64,000 nucleotides of DNA from Sthenelais limicola (taxonomy: Eukaryota; Annelida; Polychaeta; Phyllodocida; Sigalionidae), in assembly GCA_942159475.1 (NCBI GenBank), contig OW804095.1:64756773-64820772 (forward strand), given 5' to 3'. Under the pieces are notes generated by a model. It was not told the DNA's origin. It worked only from the letters and a program-made list of their open reading frames with translations, and did no database searches. This document shows, piece by piece, positions 62,700-64,000 of this stretch. Both the position numbers and the translations under genes were made by a program. Position 1 is the stretch's first letter; every line of letters starts with the position of its first letter.

Positions 62700-64000
62700 T
62701 TGCATGTTGTTAATGAAGTCCCGTATCACAAGGGGCTTTATGTTTCAAATGTGTTTTCTAGACCAAAACCTGGTGGTAAGATTAGGTTGATCATTGACTT
62801 GACGAAGGTCAACAAACATATTGGGCACTTGTATTTTAAAATGGAGCACTTACAGGCTGCTCTTGAACTGATTGACAGAGACTGGTTCATGGCTTCCGTA
62901 GACTTGAAAGATGCTTATTTTCATGTTCCCTTGAGTGAAACTACTAAGAATTATCTTAATTTTTTGTGGAATGGGAAAATATATCAGTACCAATGTATGC
63001 CTTTTGGGTTATGTACAGCACCTTTCATCTTTACCAAGCTCATGAAGGTAGTTTTTTGTGAGTTCAGGAAACTTGGCGGTATTGGTTTCAGTTACATTGA
63101 CGATTGCTTTGTTACCGCTGCTTCAGAAGCAGAATGCTCTAGGCAGATAGAGATCCTTAAACAAACTCTTTGGAAATTGGGGTTTTGTATTAACCATGAG
63201 AAGTCAGTGTTTGAACCTAGGAAAATTATCAAATTTTTAGGGTTTAATATTGACACGAGTTTACTGAGGGTTTCTTCGCCGGACGACAAGATTTCTAAGA
63301 TGGTAGGTTGGTTATCTTCAACCATTCACAAGTCAGACAAGGTCTTATCTATTAGAAATATTGCGTCTTTAATTGGAGCTCTGAACGATTTGTGTAAAGG
63401 TGTTCAATATGGGCTCATATATTTGAAGAATATTGAAATGGACAAGATCCAAGTATTACGTGGTAACGGTGGTAATTGGGAAGGCACCTTATGGTTATCC
63501 AAGTCATCGGTTACAGATCTCCAGTGGTGGGTGAGGAATCTCCCTGTGGCTTATAAAGAAAGGGATTTTTCTTGTCCGTCACACAAGATTTTCTGTGACA
63601 CGTCGCTTCAAGGTTGGTCGTTCGTGTGGGGCCCGCTTCACGCGAGGGGGGCGTGGTCCACATTAGAGCGGTCTTTCCATATCAATGTATTGGAGATCAG
63701 AGCCATCAAACTCGGTTTATGGACTCATGCTACTGATCTCAGAGACTGTTATCTAGTAATCCGTACTGACAATCCGGCTGTGTCTTATATCAATAAGATG
63801 GGTGGTACATTTTCTAAGGAATGTAACAATGAGGTGAAACAGATCTGGTTATGGGCTGAAGATAGGAACATCCGTCTTTATGCCGCTCATATTCCTGGTG
63901 TTCAAAACATTGAAGCTGATTTAGGTAGCAGGTTTTTCACTGATGATACTGAATGGGAGTTATCTCCAGATGTATTTCAATTGATTGTTGAGAAATGGGG

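Larger units (their letters stand above)
59990..64000 (+). pseudogene. DIRS-like reverse transcriptase/RNase H, interrupted and cut by window end
   Basis: The N-terminal part of the RT frame is at about 59990-60140 (NVWEEVTSDWNILEYVK, then a frameshift near 60047, then PYQGYLPSQYKINGDNALRM). The rest continues at 62700-64000 after a 2.56-kb insertion. RT motifs seen are DLKDAYFHVPL (motif A Asp), MPFGLCTAPFIF, and the catalytic YIDD at 63093-63104. RNase H follows, with acidic residues in FCDTS, LEIRAIKLG and IRTDNPAV. The NPAVSYINKMGG and HIPGVQNIEAD phrases are typical of DIRS-group RNase H. A tyrosine recombinase is expected elsewhere in such elements and is not in the window. No stop occurs from 62700 to the end. 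The copy is inactivated by the insertion and frameshift. Confidence 0.85.

Overview
This is a window of animal nuclear DNA, most likely from a marine invertebrate and perhaps a deuterostome. It has large introns, GT-AG splice sites, AT-rich spacers and many transposon families. Two gene families are recognised with confidence: an hnRNP A/B RNA-binding protein on the minus strand (about 25.1-33.6 kb) and an HP1/CBX chromodomain protein on the plus strand (about 33.8-37.3 kb). Their start codons lie about 256 bp apart, head to head. The same divergent arrangement is known in vertebrates (HNRNPA2B1/CBX3 and HNRNPA1/CBX5), so this looks like the ancestral pair sharing one bidirectional promoter. 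The species cannot be named from the sequence alone.

Layout. 0.2-0.5 kb: a Harbinger-like MITE. 0.5-25 kb: long spacer with microsatellites and one weak candidate first exon at 16.43 kb, but no convincing gene. 25.1-33.6 kb: the hnRNP gene, ten constitutive coding exons plus a previously unflagged in-frame 144-nt cassette exon. 33.56-33.82 kb: bidirectional promoter. 33.8-38.5 kb: the HP1 gene, with a small inverted-repeat element in one intron. 40-46 kb: an LTR-like repeat, then two 5'-truncated L1/Tx1-type LINEs, each flanked by a target-site duplication and each inserted at the same point of a ~22-bp tandem repeat. The second LINE is split by an 850-bp TA-flanked element full of GGGGTAAGTTGAGCC motifs. 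46-50.3 kb: a foldback element built on the word GCGACGTTTTTT, a truncated and a complete piggyBac-type MITE, and between these a decayed reading frame with two C2H2-like fingers. 51.7-53.7 kb: further repeat copies and a TA-flanked MITE. 53.8-57.1 kb: the last three exons of a minus-strand coiled-coil gene. 58.6-64 kb: a DIRS-like retrotransposon (Gag-like ORF, reverse transcriptase, RNase H) cut in two by a 2.56-kb non-coding insertion and running off the window end.

The two host genes act in RNA processing and heterochromatin. The rest of the window is mainly nested mobile DNA. The observations most worth checking are the shared target site of the two LINEs, the hnRNP cassette exon, the conserved divergent promoter with an optional HP1 N-terminus, and the motif-rich non-autonomous elements at 44-47 kb.
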